Assembly (NCBI GenBank): GCA_031268095.1
Contig: JAIRXU010000077.1
Coordinates: forward strand, 1-64,000
DNA length: 64,000 nucleotides
From: Oscillospiraceae bacterium
GTDB lineage: Bacteria; Bacillota; Clostridia; Oscillospirales; Acutalibacteraceae
Direction: 5' to 3'
Below are positions 26,361 to 34,633 of this stretch, one piece after another (within the stretch, counting starts at the first letter, position 1; every line of letters begins with the position of its first letter). Below the pieces are notes generated by a model. The model was not told where the DNA came from. It did not search any database and worked only from the letters and a program-made list of their open reading frames with translations. Made by a program: the position numbers and the translations under genes.

Positions 26361-28205
26361 TCAGCCGCCCGGCGAATAGAAACGAAACTTCATCCCCCGG
26401 CCGACGGCGTACTTGTGCGCGTACGATCCCTCGGCGCAGATAATCTCCAGCTGCTTGTCGCCTGTTTCCGTGCATCCCGCAAACGCATTTTCCCCGATGG
26501 CCTTGACCGTCGCGGGAATATGGATCAAATAAAGATCCTTGCAGTCGCAGAACGCACCGTTGCCAATGGACTGAATTCCCTCCGCAATATAGACGATGGT
26601 TACCTTGGATCCCCGGAAAGCCTCGCTGGCAATCCCAATCACAGGGCTCCCATTGAGCTGGTAAGGAACGACTACCATGCCGCCGTAGCCGTTATACTGG
26701 ACAATGTACCCGCCGTCTACAAGAAACGTGCCTGGTTTCGTCGTAGAGGAGGGAGCGGTGGACGAAGGCTCTGTCTCTTCCGTTTTCTCTGTTTCCTCCG
26801 TCAGCGGCGGCCTGGTGCTGGGCGCCGTGGTCGGCGCCGCGGTTGTTGTGGAAGGCTGGGTCGTTGTCGGCGGCCGTGTGGTGGTTGGCCGTGTGGTCGT
26901 CGGCGTCAGAGGGAAGGGGGGCCGCTTTGTGGTTCCCCCGCCCGGCGCCGTGGGTGACGTAAAGCTGAAATCCCAATTCTGGGATGCGGTTGATTTGGTC
27001 GTCTGCCCGGCCGTGGTGGGCGGGGCAGTGGTGGCTGCTGCGGTCGTAGCCGGCGCGGTCGTCACGGGAACGGCGGTCTGGGGTTCTGTCGCGGCCTGTC
27101 CAGGCTGCCGTCCAGGCTGCCCAGCCGATGCGGCTGGCCCCGGCTGTCCGCCGAGCGATTCGCTGCCATTGGTTTGTCCGTCGGTCTGTTCGGAGGCGGA
27201 CGCCTGGGTTTCCTGGGAACGTTCGGTTCCCAGCCAAGCAGATTCCGCTTCTTTTCCAGATCCCTGTTCCTCCGACAGTACCCTTCCCGTCGCACCGGAG
27301 GCCGCTTTGAGCCGGGCGCTGTTTTGTTTGGCGACATATACGCCTGCCGCTGCGCCGCCCGTCGCCAGAATCAGCGCTGCCGCGGCTGCAATGATCTTCA
27401 CCGCCAGGCCCACCGCCGCTCCCCCCGCGGCCGCGCCGCCAGAGGAAACGCCGGCCGACCCCGCAGCCGCCCCGGAAGCAGAATTCGCCGCGGTGGCTGC
27501 CGCGCCGGTTGCGCCCGCAGCCGTTGCGGCTGCGCCGAACCAGAGCAAAGGAGGGAATTTGTCGTCACCCGCCTCCTGGAACAGAAGCTTGATGACGTAC
27601 GCAAACAAAGGAATGGGCGCGGCGGCAAAGAGACGGAAACCCTTCCGCTGGGCCGTCTCCAGCGCGGCGGCGATCTTCTTCCGCGCGCGGCTGAGGCGGC
27701 TCTTGACCGTCCCTTCCGGGAGTTCCAGCGCCTGCGCGATCTCGGCAACCTCCATGTCGTCGTAATACCGCAGCAGCACACATAGCCGCTGGTCTTCCGG
27801 CAATTCCGTCACGATGCGGCCCACCAACGCCCGGATTTCCTGTAAGTCCATCCGTTCGTCGGGAAGAAAATCCAAATCTGTTTCTTCCTGCCAGTCGGCG
27901 GCAGATTCGCCTTCATACTCCGCAAAACTTTCGGGCTGACGGCGGCTGATGTAATTTTTGGCCTGGTTGGCGGTGATGCGGTTCAGCCAAGCGGAGAACC
28001 GCTCCGGCTGCTCCAGCCGGGCAAGATTCTGATATGCTTTCAGATAACTTTCCTGAAGAATGTCTTTGGCGTCGGCTTCATTCTTAGCAACGGAAAAAGC
28101 GACAAAGTAGGCTTGCTGCCGCGTGAGGTGATAGAGCTGCTCGAATGCCTCCTGACTGCCCGCAGCAGCTTCCTGCACGAGCACGCCGATTTTTTCTTTA
28201 TCCAT
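26361..28205 (-). CDS. ECF sigma factor fused to membrane anchor, Thr/Pro stalk and LRR_5 ectodomain
   Basis: A 614-residue fusion. Residues 1-185 are a complete ECF sigma factor: sigma-2 with the KDILQESYLKAYQNL helix and FSAWLNRITANQAKNY, then sigma-4 with LPEDQRLCVLLRYYDDME and EIAQALELPEGTVKSRLSRA. Residues 210-262 are Ala/Gly-rich and about 264-291 form a transmembrane helix. About 295-490 is a low-complexity Thr/Pro/Ser stalk with TTTRP and TTAP repeats. About 495-585 is a BspA-like leucine-rich repeat domain (LRR_5) with GIASEAFRGSKVTIVYI and IGNGAFCDCKDLYLIHIP. The DNA-binding part would face the cytoplasm and the repeats the outside. No separate anti-sigma gene is adjacent. A short overlapping gene precedes it and an ECF-type promoter lies upstream, suggesting autoregulation. 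Confidence 0.88.
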   Translation of the reverse strand: MDKEKIGVLVQEAAAGSQEAFEQLYHLTRQQAYFVAFSVAKNEADAKDILQESYLKAYQNLARLEQPERFSAWLNRITANQAKNYISRRQPESFAEYEGESAADWQEETDLDFLPDERMDLQEIRALVGRIVTELPEDQRLCVLLRYYDDMEVAEIAQALELPEGTVKSRLSRARKKIAAALETAQRKGFRLFAAAPIPLFAYVIKLLFQEAGDDKFPPLLWFGAAATAAGATGAAATAANSASGAAAGSAGVSSGGAAAGGAAVGLAVKIIAAAAALILATGGAAAGVYVAKQNSARLKAASGATGRVLSEEQGSGKEAESAWLGTERSQETQASASEQTDGQTNGSESLGGQPGPAASAGQPGRQPGQAATEPQTAVPVTTAPATTAAATTAPPTTAGQTTKSTASQNWDFSFTSPTAPGGGTTKRPPFPLTPTTTRPTTTRPPTTTQPSTTTAAPTTAPSTRPPLTEETEKTEETEPSSTAPSSTTKPGTFLVDGGYIVQYNGYGGMVVVPYQLNGSPVIGIASEAFRGSKVTIVYIAEGIQSIGNGAFCDCKDLYLIHIPATVKAIGENAFAGCTETGDKQLEIICAEGSYAHKYAVGRGMKFRFYSPGG

Positions 28206-28335
28206 CCGAAGTACCCCCTGACGCGGGCTGGCCGCCCTCTAGAATGCGGCTCCATACAAGCTGATCAATCTCTTCGGGTATGCCGCACGACTGCGCGGCT
28301 TCCAGCAATGCCGCCCGAATCAGATCGTCCAGCAC
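28198..28335 (-). CDS. Small 45-residue protein overlapping the sigma gene
   Basis: GTG 28335 to TAA 28198 encodes 45 residues beginning MLDDLIRAALLEAAQSCGIP, with helical character, followed by EEIDQLVWSRILEGGQ and a Gly/Ser tail. GAGGGGGTGG lies just upstream (a second in-frame GTG at 28345 is possible). Its stop overlaps the ATG of the sigma gene by 8 bp, so translation is probably coupled. It lies between an ECF-type promoter and the sigma gene, so it is expressed with it. No family is recognised. It could be a leader that sets sigma translation, or a small regulator binding the sigma domain; the sequence does not decide. Confidence 0.5.
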   Translation of the reverse strand: MLDDLIRAALLEAAQSCGIPEEIDQLVWSRILEGGQPASGGTSDG

Positions 28336-28358
28336 CCCGACCACCCCCTCAACACTTA

Positions 28359-28387
28359 ATAGACAGTGGCGGAGGCGTTTGGGTTCC
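28359..28387 (-). promoter_or_regulatory. ECF-type promoter of the sigma-LRR operon
   Basis: On the minus strand, GGAACC (28387-28382) and GTCTAT (28364-28359) are separated by 17 bp. This is the classic ECF -35 GGAAC with a GTCTA-type -10. It lies 23 bp before the small GTG-start gene and suggests the sigma factor transcribes its own operon. Confidence 0.6.
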
Positions 28388-28395
28388 CTGTTTTG

Positions 28396-28419
28396 GAGAA
28401 AAAAGTTCTGGTAACTTTT
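28396..28419 (-). terminator. Terminator downstream of the GH89 gene
   Basis: On the minus strand a 7-bp stem AAAAGTT/AACTTTT with a 5-nt loop continues into a T-run. It lies 17 bp after the GH89 stop. Confidence 0.6.
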
Positions 28420-28436
28420 GGTCCTCTCGGTTTATT

Positions 28437-30545
28437 TCACGTCCCGGCGGTTCCCCAGCGGCCCAGCAGCTCGGCTGCCAGCTCCGGCAACGCCAGCATC
28501 GGCTCGTCATCCTTTTCTTCTGTGGGGTGATAATTGGCCAGCCAGTTTTGTTCCAGCTTGGCCATGGACTTGCCGATGGGGGTGGTGGCGTATTCGCTGC
28601 GGCCCAGGGGCTGGCGGCGGGTTTCCAGCGAAAAGGTCCCCCGGTCCCGGAACTTCGCGGCCAGCAGCTCAAAAAACGCCCGCCAGCGCTTGCGGTGGAA
28701 TGTCCCCAGCAGGTCGCCCCACTCGCGCCAGGCCGTGTCGTGGAGCAGGTAACGGTCCCGGCCGCGGCGGCTGGCCGCGCCGTAGGTCGTTACTTGCGTC
28801 AGCAAAATCAGTTCAAAATTGTTTCGTTCCGCGTCCAGCTTGGCCGCGTTCCGGGCCGCCGTCAGCCGGGCAGGCAGCGAAAACGCCGGATCCCCCCGCA
28901 ACAGGCGGTCGCAGTCCTCGAGGAGGTACAGGAAATCATTGGAGTTCCTCTCGAAGGCCCGGGGATCTTTGGCGCGGAACCCTTCCATGGCCGCCAGGTA
29001 GAACTCCCGTCCCTGTCGGCTCATCGCCTGACGCAGGACGTCCCGCAGGTCGTAGCGCCAGCCGGGGCGGTTCTGCGCCCGGGCGGTTCCGTCCTCCAGC
29101 AGCAACCGGACGGCTTCGAAAAGCGGCGCGGCGGTGTAGCCCGCCTCCAGGCTGTCCCCCGGCGCGGTGTGCCCCAACTGGGTAGAGGGCCGCTGGCAAA
29201 AGATTGACCCCGGCTCCGGCCCCTCTTGGGCATAGCAGCTGCGGCACAGTCGTTCCAGCGCAGCGGCGCAGTATTCGCTGCCGTAGCGGCTTCGTGCATA
29301 ACGGCGCAGGAATGCCGGCAAGTCCTGCGCCGTCCCGCGGGTCAGGCCCTCCAGGCGCAGCGTCGTTAACAGCGGATCCCCTTCCGGCTCGTCCGGAAAG
29401 AAACCCGCGCCCGCGCTCCCCGCCGGGCAGGTGAACGCGGCTGCGGCTGCGGCGTTTCCGTGGAGAACCGTCCGGCCCTCCGGCGCCGCCGCCAGCCCGG
29501 CCAAATGCGCCTGTCCGCCGTACCGCGCCGGGTCGCCCGTCGTGTCCCAATAGAGCACCGCCCCGGCGGGGAGATCAGCAGCCAACCCCAGCGGCGCTTC
29601 GTCTCCCCGCTGCACCCAGACAGCGCCGGGGCTATCTTCCCGGTATAAATCGAAGAGCGTCCGCCCAAACCGGGGCAGCAGCTGCGCCGCGGCGGATGGC
29701 AGCGTTTGTCCGTAGAACGGATTGCTCCAAAAATGCGTGGTCTCCCCCAGCTGCTCCCGGAGGATCTTGTGGTAGGCTTTCCCCATCCGGGCAAAGGCCG
29801 GGCAGGCGGGATCCAGCAGCCGCACCGGGTCAAAGCCTTGCCAGGACGGCAGCTGCACGGACCGCGCGTCCTTGAGCAGCCCCGCCAGGGAATCGGGAAT
29901 CAGCCCGGAAAAACCCGGCAGCACCGGGGTCATGCCAAATGCCCGCATACGGTCAGCCGCCTGCCGCCCCAGCTTGGTTTGCGCTTTCAGGTAGACCGGG
30001 TCCACCGGAGGATAATAGCTGTCCAGCTGGCCCATCAGGTGCCGGGGCCAGAAGACTGTCCCGCTGAGACCATTGAGAATGTAATCGTTGCTGACGTGCT
30101 CCTTGCGCAGGAGATCATACCAAAGATAGGCGGATCCTGTCAGGAGCAGCGGGAGGTTGACGCCGTAGAGAGCCATCCAGTCGATCTCCTGCTCCCAGCG
30201 TGGCCAGTCCCACCAGCAGGCGCTGTGGGCAAAACTCAGCGGGGAAAGGTATCCCCGCCAGCGGGACGGGATGGTCCCCCGGATGGGCTCTGCGGGCAGG
30301 ACGGGTTTCCCCGGCAGTTTCCGCGTCAGGGTCACGGCCCGGTTCCCGGAAAAGGCGATGTCCGCGCCGAGGACCTCTGTCAGGTAGCGCCGCAGGGCAA
30401 CGGCCTGACTCAGGACGCAGCCGCCCCGCAGCAGCACTAACCCTTCTTCGCTGCCGATTTCATAGGCGTTTGGGACTGGCAGGGATTCGGTCCGGAACCA
30501 GGACGCGATGTCCGGAATCCGGCGTTGGATCAGGCCCTCTAACAA
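28437..30545 (-). CDS. GH89 alpha-N-acetylglucosaminidase-like protein
   Basis: A 702-residue member of the NAGLU family without a signal peptide. The domain order is kept: an N-terminal alpha/beta domain (about 1-80), a barrel with SPLSFAHSACWWDWPRWEQEIDWMALYGVNLPLL and a Y-LWYDLL motif, and a C-terminal helical domain (PGWRYDLRDVLRQAM; GRDRYLLHDTAWREWGDLLG; W--F). In typical members an NEM motif supplies the acid/base Glu; here the aligned segment is SNPFYGQTLPS with no Glu. The second Glu region reads FFPDEPEGDPLL instead of APEGI. The active site is therefore questionable. The start is a TTG at 30545 after GGAGGCG. It is 20 bp downstream of the GH16 gene on the same strand. Confidence 0.82.
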   Translation of the reverse strand: MLEGLIQRRIPDIASWFRTESLPVPNAYEIGSEEGLVLLRGGCVLSQAVALRRYLTEVLGADIAFSGNRAVTLTRKLPGKPVLPAEPIRGTIPSRWRGYLSPLSFAHSACWWDWPRWEQEIDWMALYGVNLPLLLTGSAYLWYDLLRKEHVSNDYILNGLSGTVFWPRHLMGQLDSYYPPVDPVYLKAQTKLGRQAADRMRAFGMTPVLPGFSGLIPDSLAGLLKDARSVQLPSWQGFDPVRLLDPACPAFARMGKAYHKILREQLGETTHFWSNPFYGQTLPSAAAQLLPRFGRTLFDLYREDSPGAVWVQRGDEAPLGLAADLPAGAVLYWDTTGDPARYGGQAHLAGLAAAPEGRTVLHGNAAAAAAFTCPAGSAGAGFFPDEPEGDPLLTTLRLEGLTRGTAQDLPAFLRRYARSRYGSEYCAAALERLCRSCYAQEGPEPGSIFCQRPSTQLGHTAPGDSLEAGYTAAPLFEAVRLLLEDGTARAQNRPGWRYDLRDVLRQAMSRQGREFYLAAMEGFRAKDPRAFERNSNDFLYLLEDCDRLLRGDPAFSLPARLTAARNAAKLDAERNNFELILLTQVTTYGAASRRGRDRYLLHDTAWREWGDLLGTFHRKRWRAFFELLAAKFRDRGTFSLETRRQPLGRSEYATTPIGKSMAKLEQNWLANYHPTEEKDDEPMLALPELAAELLGRWGTAGT

Positions 30546-30565
30546 GGCGACGCCTCCGTTCGGTA

Positions 30566-31570
30566 TTATTTCTGAAACCAGGTGAGAATCGCCGGCACCG
30601 GCAATTCCTTGAAGTCTTCCGGCGCGCGGATCTCATCCAGGAACGCCGTGTTCTGATAGACCTTGACGTAGTCAATTTTGAAGACAGAGGGATTTTCCCT
30701 TGTGTTCTGGAACGCGCCCAGCTTCGCGCCGTAGGGGCCGGTTTCCGCGCGGCGGATCTCCACTGTCAGACGCAGGAATTCCGGCACACGGGACACTCCG
30801 CCCGCGTCGGATTGCCAGGTAGCCTTCCCGTCAACGAAGAACGTGTAGTTTTCCGGCGTCCAGAGCAGACCGTAGGTATGCCATCCGCCGTACTGATCGG
30901 TTTTGGTGTCTGTGACATGACCCGTGGTGCCATAGAACAGATCGTAGCCGTCCCAGTGGAAAGCGTTGCCCACCATGGTGGGTTCGTAGCGGAACGCGGA
31001 CTCGAAGACATCGACTTCCGTCCCGTCCTTCCCGTAACTTCCAATCCGGCCCTGGGCGTTGGCCTGAAGCCAGAACGCAGCCCAGAGGCCCGGGCCTTCC
31101 GGCAGCCAGACCCGGGCCTCATAATACCCGAAGGCCTGCTCAAAGGTAGACGTGCTCTTGCCGTCCACCATCTTCCGGGTCTCGATGCCGGATGTGAAGT
31201 CCCCCGCCGCCGGGCAGACGCCGCAGACATTGTCCGTCAGTTGGGCCGCCAGGATTTTTACCGTCCCGTCTTCGGTCGCGTCCACCATATTGTCGCACCA
31301 ATATTCGGTGTTGCGCAGGCCGTGCGGCGAGGGAACCCAGGGCGCGGGCAGGGTATTGCCGGCAAACGATTCATCCATCGTAACATACCAGCCGCCGCCG
31401 GCAGCCTGCGCCTCTGCCTGGGTGGGGTAAACGGATGTCGGCGCGGCAGCGGCCGGCCATGCGGTGTCGTGCCAGGTTCGGGGGATCAGGTAGACGCCGA
31501 CGGAGATCAGCTGCCACAGCATCACAAAAAACGACAGCACGAGGGAATACACGCGGATGGTAATCTTCAT
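30566..31570 (-). CDS. GH16 glycoside hydrolase, membrane-anchored
   Basis: A 334-residue protein with an N-terminal transmembrane helix or uncleaved signal (residues 5-30) and a GH16 beta-jelly-roll domain. The catalytic EXDXXE motif is EVDVFE (Glu185, Asp187, Glu190). Family strands are visible: GIETRKMVDGKSTSTFEQ, GYYEARVWLPEGPGLWAAFW, and HTYGLLWTPENYTFFVDG. GH16 enzymes cut beta-1,3/1,4-glucans, galactans or related polymers outside the cell. The start is ATG 31570 with AAAGGACG upstream; an earlier in-frame start at 31606 lacks one. It is followed closely by GH89. The exact substrate cannot be assigned from the motif. Confidence 0.9.
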   Translation of the reverse strand: MKITIRVYSLVLSFFVMLWQLISVGVYLIPRTWHDTAWPAAAAPTSVYPTQAEAQAAGGGWYVTMDESFAGNTLPAPWVPSPHGLRNTEYWCDNMVDATEDGTVKILAAQLTDNVCGVCPAAGDFTSGIETRKMVDGKSTSTFEQAFGYYEARVWLPEGPGLWAAFWLQANAQGRIGSYGKDGTEVDVFESAFRYEPTMVGNAFHWDGYDLFYGTTGHVTDTKTDQYGGWHTYGLLWTPENYTFFVDGKATWQSDAGGVSRVPEFLRLTVEIRRAETGPYGAKLGAFQNTRENPSVFKIDYVKVYQNTAFLDEIRAPEDFKELPVPAILTWFQK

Positions 31571-31647
31571 GGGATTCGTCCTTTCTGCTGGTTCTGGCGA
31601 TTGCAAATTAACTTAATGCAAACTTATTCAAACGATAAAGACACAGC

Positions 31648-32646
31648 TCAGCGGTGCCCCGGTTCGTTTTCCCGGATCCAGGCGATCATATCCGTCAAAG
31701 AATCACGGAGGCCGCGAGGCTGGTACCCCAGTTCCCGCGCCGCCTTCTCGTAAGAAAAATGATCATTTTCCGCGAGCTTCCGCAAGGAATAGCGGGTAAA
31801 CAGCGGCGTCTGTCTGCGCAGCTTATAGTAGATTTCCGCCACAGGGGCGGCTGTATTGGCCAAAGTCTGGTGCAGCACCAGCTTCGGCGCCTTCCGTCCG
31901 CATAACTCCGCCAGCAGTTCGATGAGATCCCCGCAGGCGATGGCTTCGCCGGTCAGGAGGTAGCAGCTCCCGCTGGGCGCCTTGGCCGGATCCGCCGCCG
32001 CGGTCATCCCCAGCGCAACATCTCGCACGTCCACAAAATTATACCCGCCAAAGTCCATCGTCACCGGGAAGGTTCCGTGCAGGAACATCCGCACCAGTTC
32101 GCCGACGTTGGATATTTTATAATCATACGGGCCGACGCAGGCTCCCGGGTGGCAGACCGCGACCTCGAACCCCGGCTCCGCCGCGTCCAGCACCAGCTGG
32201 GTTGCCAGCGCCTTTGTCCTGGCGTAGGTCCCGCTGACGTCTTCGGGGCAAAAACGGTCAATTTCCCGCATCATCTGCCCCTCCGGCAGTGGCGGCAGCG
32301 CATCCACAGAGGATGCGTACACCAGCCGCTTCACGCCGCAGCTCTTGCAGGCCGCGATCACATTCCGTGTCCCGCCGACGTTGACCTTCCAGGTCGCGTC
32401 CTCATTGCCGCTGTTGACCTCGATCAGCCCCGCCAGGTGAAAAACGGTCTCCGCCCCGGTGAACGCCTGCTCCAGTGACACCCGGTCCGTCACGTCGCCC
32501 AGCGACGCTCCGCAGTGGAAGCCATTGAACAGCGGCGTATGTTCCCGCAGCAGCAGACGGTACCGCGCCCCGATCGTTTCCCAATGCTTCGCCAGCGCGT
32601 AGCCAATGTGTCCTGTGGCGCCGGTCGCCACCCAAAGTCCGGTCAT
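31648..32646 (-). CDS. Extended SDR NAD(P)-dependent epimerase/reductase (dihydroflavonol reductase-like)
   Basis: A 332-residue Rossmann-fold enzyme. The nucleotide loop is TGATGHIG (residues 8-15), with VFHLAG and VYASSVDAL strands and the catalytic Tyr/Lys pair in TYARTKA. It belongs to the atypical/extended SDR branch that includes dihydroflavonol 4-reductase and 3-beta-HSD-like enzymes. The start is ATG 32646 after GGAGGTG. It lies 54 bp downstream of comEA and follows malic enzyme, so all three may share the promoter at 34492-34520. The substrate is unknown; the lack of neighbouring sugar-nucleotide genes argues against a dTDP-sugar pathway. Confidence 0.87.
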   Translation of the reverse strand: MTGLWVATGATGHIGYALAKHWETIGARYRLLLREHTPLFNGFHCGASLGDVTDRVSLEQAFTGAETVFHLAGLIEVNSGNEDATWKVNVGGTRNVIAACKSCGVKRLVYASSVDALPPLPEGQMMREIDRFCPEDVSGTYARTKALATQLVLDAAEPGFEVAVCHPGACVGPYDYKISNVGELVRMFLHGTFPVTMDFGGYNFVDVRDVALGMTAAADPAKAPSGSCYLLTGEAIACGDLIELLAELCGRKAPKLVLHQTLANTAAPVAEIYYKLRRQTPLFTRYSLRKLAENDHFSYEKAARELGYQPRGLRDSLTDMIAWIRENEPGHR

Positions 32647-32700
32647 AGCACCTCCGTCAGGCCGCCGGCCGCGGCCGTTCTTTTTTGTTTTGTCGAATTG

Positions 32701-33237
32701 TCATACAGTAATATAGGGCAAGAGTTTTTCCAATGTTTTTTGACCGATGCCTTTGACGTTGGTCAGGTCGTCAACCGAGCCAAACGGGCCGTAGGCCGTC
32801 CGGTAATCCAGGATTGCCTGGGCCTTAACGGGGCCGATGCCCGGCAAGGTTTGCAGCGCGTCCAGTCCGGCGCTGTTGACATTGACCGGGTAGCTGGCTT
32901 TCGGGGCCTGGGGCGCGGTCTGTTTGGGCGGGGCTGTCTGCGGCGGCGGCCCTGTCTGTCCGGGTGGTTCCGCCGTGTCTGTGGCCGCGTCCGGCAAGCC
33001 TGCGCCGTCCGAGGATTCCGCCGCAGCGAAAGGGAAAACCGTTTGTCCGTCCGACGCCGCGCGCCGGGCCTCTTCCGCCTGGGGACTGTCCGCCGCCAAA
33101 CCGTGCACATCCCCAACGGAGACCACTTTCGCGCTCTCCGGCTCCAGCTGCGGCGGCGCGAGGGCGGTCCAAAGTAGCAGCCCGGCAACGGTCACCAATG
33201 CCGCCGCAATCAGCAATAATTCCTTGCGCCGCCGCAT
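32701..33237 (-). CDS. comEA: ComEA-type helix-hairpin-helix DNA-binding protein
   Basis: A 178-residue protein with an N-terminal membrane anchor (residues 6-25), a long Pro/Ala/Gln-rich linker (about 30-115) and a C-terminal double helix-hairpin-helix domain: VNVNSAGLDALQTLPGIGPV and VDDLTNVKGIGQKTLEKLLP. ComEA binds incoming double-stranded DNA at the cell surface during transformation. It lacks the SLBB domain that many Firmicute ComEA proteins carry, so it is a short form. The start is ATG 33237 after AAGGGGCG. No comEC or comEB is adjacent; it sits between malic enzyme and an SDR gene. Confidence 0.88.
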   Translation of the reverse strand: MRRRKELLLIAAALVTVAGLLLWTALAPPQLEPESAKVVSVGDVHGLAADSPQAEEARRAASDGQTVFPFAAAESSDGAGLPDAATDTAEPPGQTGPPPQTAPPKQTAPQAPKASYPVNVNSAGLDALQTLPGIGPVKAQAILDYRTAYGPFGSVDDLTNVKGIGQKTLEKLLPYITV

Positions 33238-33283
33238 CGCTGACGCCCCTTTCCTTTTGGCGGAACACGCCCGTCCGCCGTCG

Positions 33284-34444
33284 TCAGATCCTTGCCGCGC
33301 CGCTGCTGCGGGCCGCTTCCGCTACGGCGGCGGCCACCGTCTGTCCCAGCCGGGGGTCGAACGCCTGGGGCAGGATGTACGCCGGCGTCAGTTCCGCCGG
33401 AGACACCAGCGACGCGATGGCCCGCGCGGCGGCGATTTTCATGGGTTCGTTGATGTCCCGCGCGCGCACGTCCAGCGCCCCGCGGAAAATCCCCGGGAAT
33501 GCCAAAACATTGTTGATCTGGTTGGGGAAGTCGCTGCGCCCGGTGCCCACCACGGCGGCCCCGGCGGCTTTCGCTTCCTCCGGCATGATTTCCGGCACGG
33601 GGTTGGCCATGGCCAGGACGACGGCCCCGGTATTCATGGTTCGGACCATCTCTCCGGTGACCAGGCCCGGCGCGCTGACGCCAATGAAGATGTCGGCTCC
33701 CTCCAGGGCGTCCGCCAGCGTCCCCGTGCGGTTTTCTTTGTTGGTGAAGGTGATCCCCCGGGCCTCTTGCGTCCGGCCCCGGGCGATGATCCCCTTGCGG
33801 CCGCACATCAGAATGTCTTTGGCGCCGAGGTGATGCAGCAATTTTGCGCAGGCCACTCCCGCCGCTCCCGCGCCGGAGAACGTGACGGCGCAGTCTTCCA
33901 GCCGTTTGCCCACCAATTGCAGGGCGTTGAGCAGGGCGGCCAGGGTCACAACGGCGGTGCCGTGCTGGTCATCATGAAAAACCGGAATATCGCAGGCTTC
34001 TTTTAGCTTCCGCTCGATCTCGAAGCAGCGGGGCGCGGCAATATCTTCCAGATTGACCCCGCCGAAACTCCCCGCCAGCAACGCGACAGTCCGGACGATT
34101 TCGTCCACATCGTGGGTCCGGACGCACAGGGGAATCGCGTCCACTCCGCCGAATTCTTTAAAGAGGACGCACTTGCCTTCCATAACGGGCATGCCTGCTT
34201 CCGGGCCGATATCCCCCAGCCCCAGGACCGCTGTGCCGTCTGTCACTACCGCGACGGTATTCCAGCGCCGGGTGAGGGTGAAGCTCAATTCCGGATTTTT
34301 CTGGATTTCCAGACAGGGCTGGGCCACCCCGGGGGTATAGGCGAGCGACAGTTCCTCCCGGCTGGTCACCGGGGCGCGGGACGTGATCTCAAGTTTGCCC
34401 CGCAGCTGCTCGTGCAGACGCAGGGACGCGCTGGCGTAATCCAT
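33284..34444 (-). CDS. NAD(P)-dependent malic enzyme
   Basis: Oxidatively decarboxylates malate to pyruvate with NAD(P)H formation. The protein is 386 residues, the short bacterial form. The N-terminal domain has YTPGVAQPCLEI and the catalytic region GKCVLFKEFGGVDAIPLCV, with the metal site in DIPVFHDDQHGTAVV. The Rossmann loop is FSGAGAAGVACAKLL and the C-terminus has FPNQINNVLAFPGIFRGALD. The start is ATG 34444 after GGAGGAGG. A consensus promoter lies upstream. It supplies pyruvate that PFOR (50581-54252) could oxidise. Confidence 0.95.
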   Translation of the reverse strand: MDYASASLRLHEQLRGKLEITSRAPVTSREELSLAYTPGVAQPCLEIQKNPELSFTLTRRWNTVAVVTDGTAVLGLGDIGPEAGMPVMEGKCVLFKEFGGVDAIPLCVRTHDVDEIVRTVALLAGSFGGVNLEDIAAPRCFEIERKLKEACDIPVFHDDQHGTAVVTLAALLNALQLVGKRLEDCAVTFSGAGAAGVACAKLLHHLGAKDILMCGRKGIIARGRTQEARGITFTNKENRTGTLADALEGADIFIGVSAPGLVTGEMVRTMNTGAVVLAMANPVPEIMPEEAKAAGAAVVGTGRSDFPNQINNVLAFPGIFRGALDVRARDINEPMKIAAARAIASLVSPAELTPAYILPQAFDPRLGQTVAAAVAEAARSSGAARI

Positions 34445-34491
34445 GGAATATTGTTCCTCCTCCGGTTGCTTGTCCTATTCTTTCAGTTATC

Positions 34492-34520
34492 ATTATAGCG
34501 GAATTCCGGCGGAAAGTCAA
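34492..34520 (-). promoter_or_regulatory. sigma-A promoter of malic enzyme-comEA-SDR
   Basis: On the minus strand, TTGACT (34520-34515), 17 bp and TATAAT (34497-34492) lie about 48 bp before the malic enzyme start. Confidence 0.85.
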
Positions 34521-34633
34521 GGTGGATTCAGAAGGAAGTATAGCGCCCCGAAAAACACGCCCTTGGGCGGCCGCTGACTCCCGCCGCGGGATCCCGTCTC
34601 TCTCTCCGCCAAAGCTGTTCCGTGCCGCGGCGG

